Shown here in pieces: positions 63,039 to 64,000 of a stretch of 64,000 nucleotides of DNA. Made by a program: the position numbers and the translations under genes. The notes beneath the pieces were generated by a model. The model was not told the DNA's origin. It searched no databases and saw only the letters and a list, made by a program, of their open reading frames with translations. Source of the DNA: CAKZLS01 sp963786305 (GTDB taxonomy: Bacteria > Pseudomonadota > Alphaproteobacteria > Rhodospirillales > Defluviicoccaceae); contig CAWAYL010000014.1 of the NCBI GenBank assembly GCA_963786305.1, positions 434,001-498,000 on the forward strand. The letters are read 5' to 3'. How positions within the stretch are numbered: position 1 is the stretch's first letter; each line of letters begins with the position of its first letter.

Positions 63039-63891
63039 TCAGGTGTCGTTGACGCCAATGCGCCGATAGACCGCCTCGACGATCGAATAGAAGCCGAAGG
63101 CGAGCAACCCGAACGCCACGATCGCAAGCAAAACCTGACCGTATGGCTGCTGCTGAAGCGTTTGCAATGCGCCGGCGAGGCCGCGGGCTTCCTGAGGATC
63201 GTATTGCCAGGCCGCGACGACGATAAAACCGCCGATAATCAAAAAAACGACACCCCGGGCGACAAGGCCGAAGCGGCAGACGGGGCGAACCCAGCCCTTT
63301 TTGTCATAGCCGGGTTTGAAGCGCTTCTCGAACTTGGCTTTGACACCCTTGAAGATGTGCGCGACGCCTGCGCCGAATACGGCGATACCGACGATACCGA
63401 CGAGCCACACGCCGAAGGGCTGCTCCATCAACTTGGCGACCAAACCTTGAGTTCCCTTGATCGCCGGAACCGCCGCCGCCACTGCCGCTGCTGAATATCA
63501 AGGTCACCGCGTAGATTGCCAGAAGCACATGGGTGACGGCGCTTACCGCAAGCCCGCCACGGACGACGAGTTCCTTGCCGTCGGTGCCGTGGTCGTCGGC
63601 ATCGGCAATCGCCTGGACCGCGCGCCATACGGCGAACGCCACCAATCCGAGCGCCAGGATCACGAGCAGGGCGATGCCGAACGGTTCGCCCAACAGGGAT
63701 TGCAGCGCGCCCTTGGTATCGGTGGTCTGGCCGCCGCCGAAAGCCGCCAGAACCGCGAAACCGCCGACGATGAGATAGACCACGCCTCGCGATGCATAGC
63801 CCAGCCGCGCCAAACCCGTGTATTTTTCCGATCCCTCGGCCTTCGACATCGCCTGCCGTCCGGCGGCCTCGGCTTTCGCTTGCGTCGCCAT
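63039..63891 (-). CDS. DUF1206 membrane protein (one frameshift)
   Basis: About 284 residues with three copies of a two-helix DUF1206 unit: LARLGYASRGVVYLIVGGFA, then a middle unit (VRGGLAVSAVTHVLLAIYAV) and VCRFGLVARGVVFLIIGGFI. The frame changes near 63455 in a glycine-rich loop (SGSGGGGSGDQG), joining the first 140 residues to the rest; one base error explains it. The start MATQAKAEAAGRQAMSK follows GGAGGAACG. A strict EcfG promoter lies upstream. Function unknown; members are frequent in alphaproteobacterial stress regulons. Confidence 0.88.
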
Positions 63892-63922
63892 AGTCGTTCC
63901 TCCGTGTGGTTTGTGCCGGAAT

Positions 63923-63947
63923 AACGCCAATGTCTTATTTTGGTTCC
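63923..63947 (-). promoter_or_regulatory. EcfG-type promoter of the DUF1206 gene
   Basis: Minus strand: GGAAC (63947-63943), 16 bp, CGTT (63926-63923), 32 bp before the start codon. Confidence 0.78.
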
Positions 63948-64000
63948 CCGCGCTTCGCGGGACGGTCTCCGCGGCGGAACCAAAGGCAGCGTAACGGTGT

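Overview
The window looks like chromosomal DNA of a GC-rich, sulfur-oxidising alphaproteobacterium. The strongest taxonomic sign is a complete PhyR-NepR-EcfG general stress response locus, which is an alphaproteobacterial system. The strongest metabolic sign is an aprBA-qmoABC-sat operon for energy-yielding oxidation of sulfite to sulfate. I see no rRNA, tRNA, CRISPR array, insertion sequence or prophage.

Layout. 1-7.8 kb (minus strand): a 72-aa protein, AprB, AprA, QmoA, QmoB, QmoC and the start of Sat, one tight operon. 8.2-13.5 kb: a small conserved protein, a double universal stress protein, a SulP anion permease, a sirohaem methyltransferase and a divergent chelatase-like protein; three intergenic regions here share a palindrome TATNAG-N6-CTNATA. 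13.6-27.2 kb: CPA2 antiporter, formate/nitrite channel, large catalase, SYLF protein, large MscS channel, cation P-type ATPase, a lipoprotein and two envelope-stress proteins. 27.6-33.9 kb: the stress-response core (HWE kinase with receiver, a second sensor kinase, EcfG, NepR, PhyR). 34-47 kb: small stress proteins (entericidin, CsbD, DUF2934), a second MscS channel, DUF2254, a TrkA-C protein, a Na/Ca exchanger, BrkB, DUF3618, holin-like protein, cardiolipin synthase, DUF4112, an M48 lipoprotein protease and an AI-2E family permease. 47.7-56 kb: a Crp/Fnr regulator, Fe/Mn-SOD, a six-BON-domain protein, a dihydrolipoamide-dehydrogenase-like flavoprotein, NDH-2 and an MBL-rhodanese fusion. 56-59.3 kb: CopA/CopB copper resistance and a repeat-containing secreted protein. 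59.6-62.8 kb: a four-carbon acid-sugar operon behind a perfect palindromic operator. 63-63.9 kb: a DUF1206 membrane protein.

How it works together. Eight strict EcfG-type promoters (GGAAC-N16/17-CGTT) lie in intergenic DNA before katE, the lipoprotein/envelope-protein pair, nepR-ecfG, the MscS/PLDN pair, the Crp/Fnr gene and the DUF1206 gene. Most of 13-64 kb therefore appears to be a stress island under EcfG. A second motif, TTNAC-YCAG-GTNAA, sits upstream of the Crp/Fnr gene, between SOD and the BON gene, and before NDH-2 and the MBL-rhodanese gene, suggesting a second tier: EcfG -> Crp/Fnr -> redox genes.

Quality caveat. At least a dozen otherwise well-conserved genes carry single-base frameshifts, mostly extra bases in or beside short homopolymers. 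This pattern is more typical of uncorrected long-read sequence than of gene decay, so such genes are annotated across the shift.
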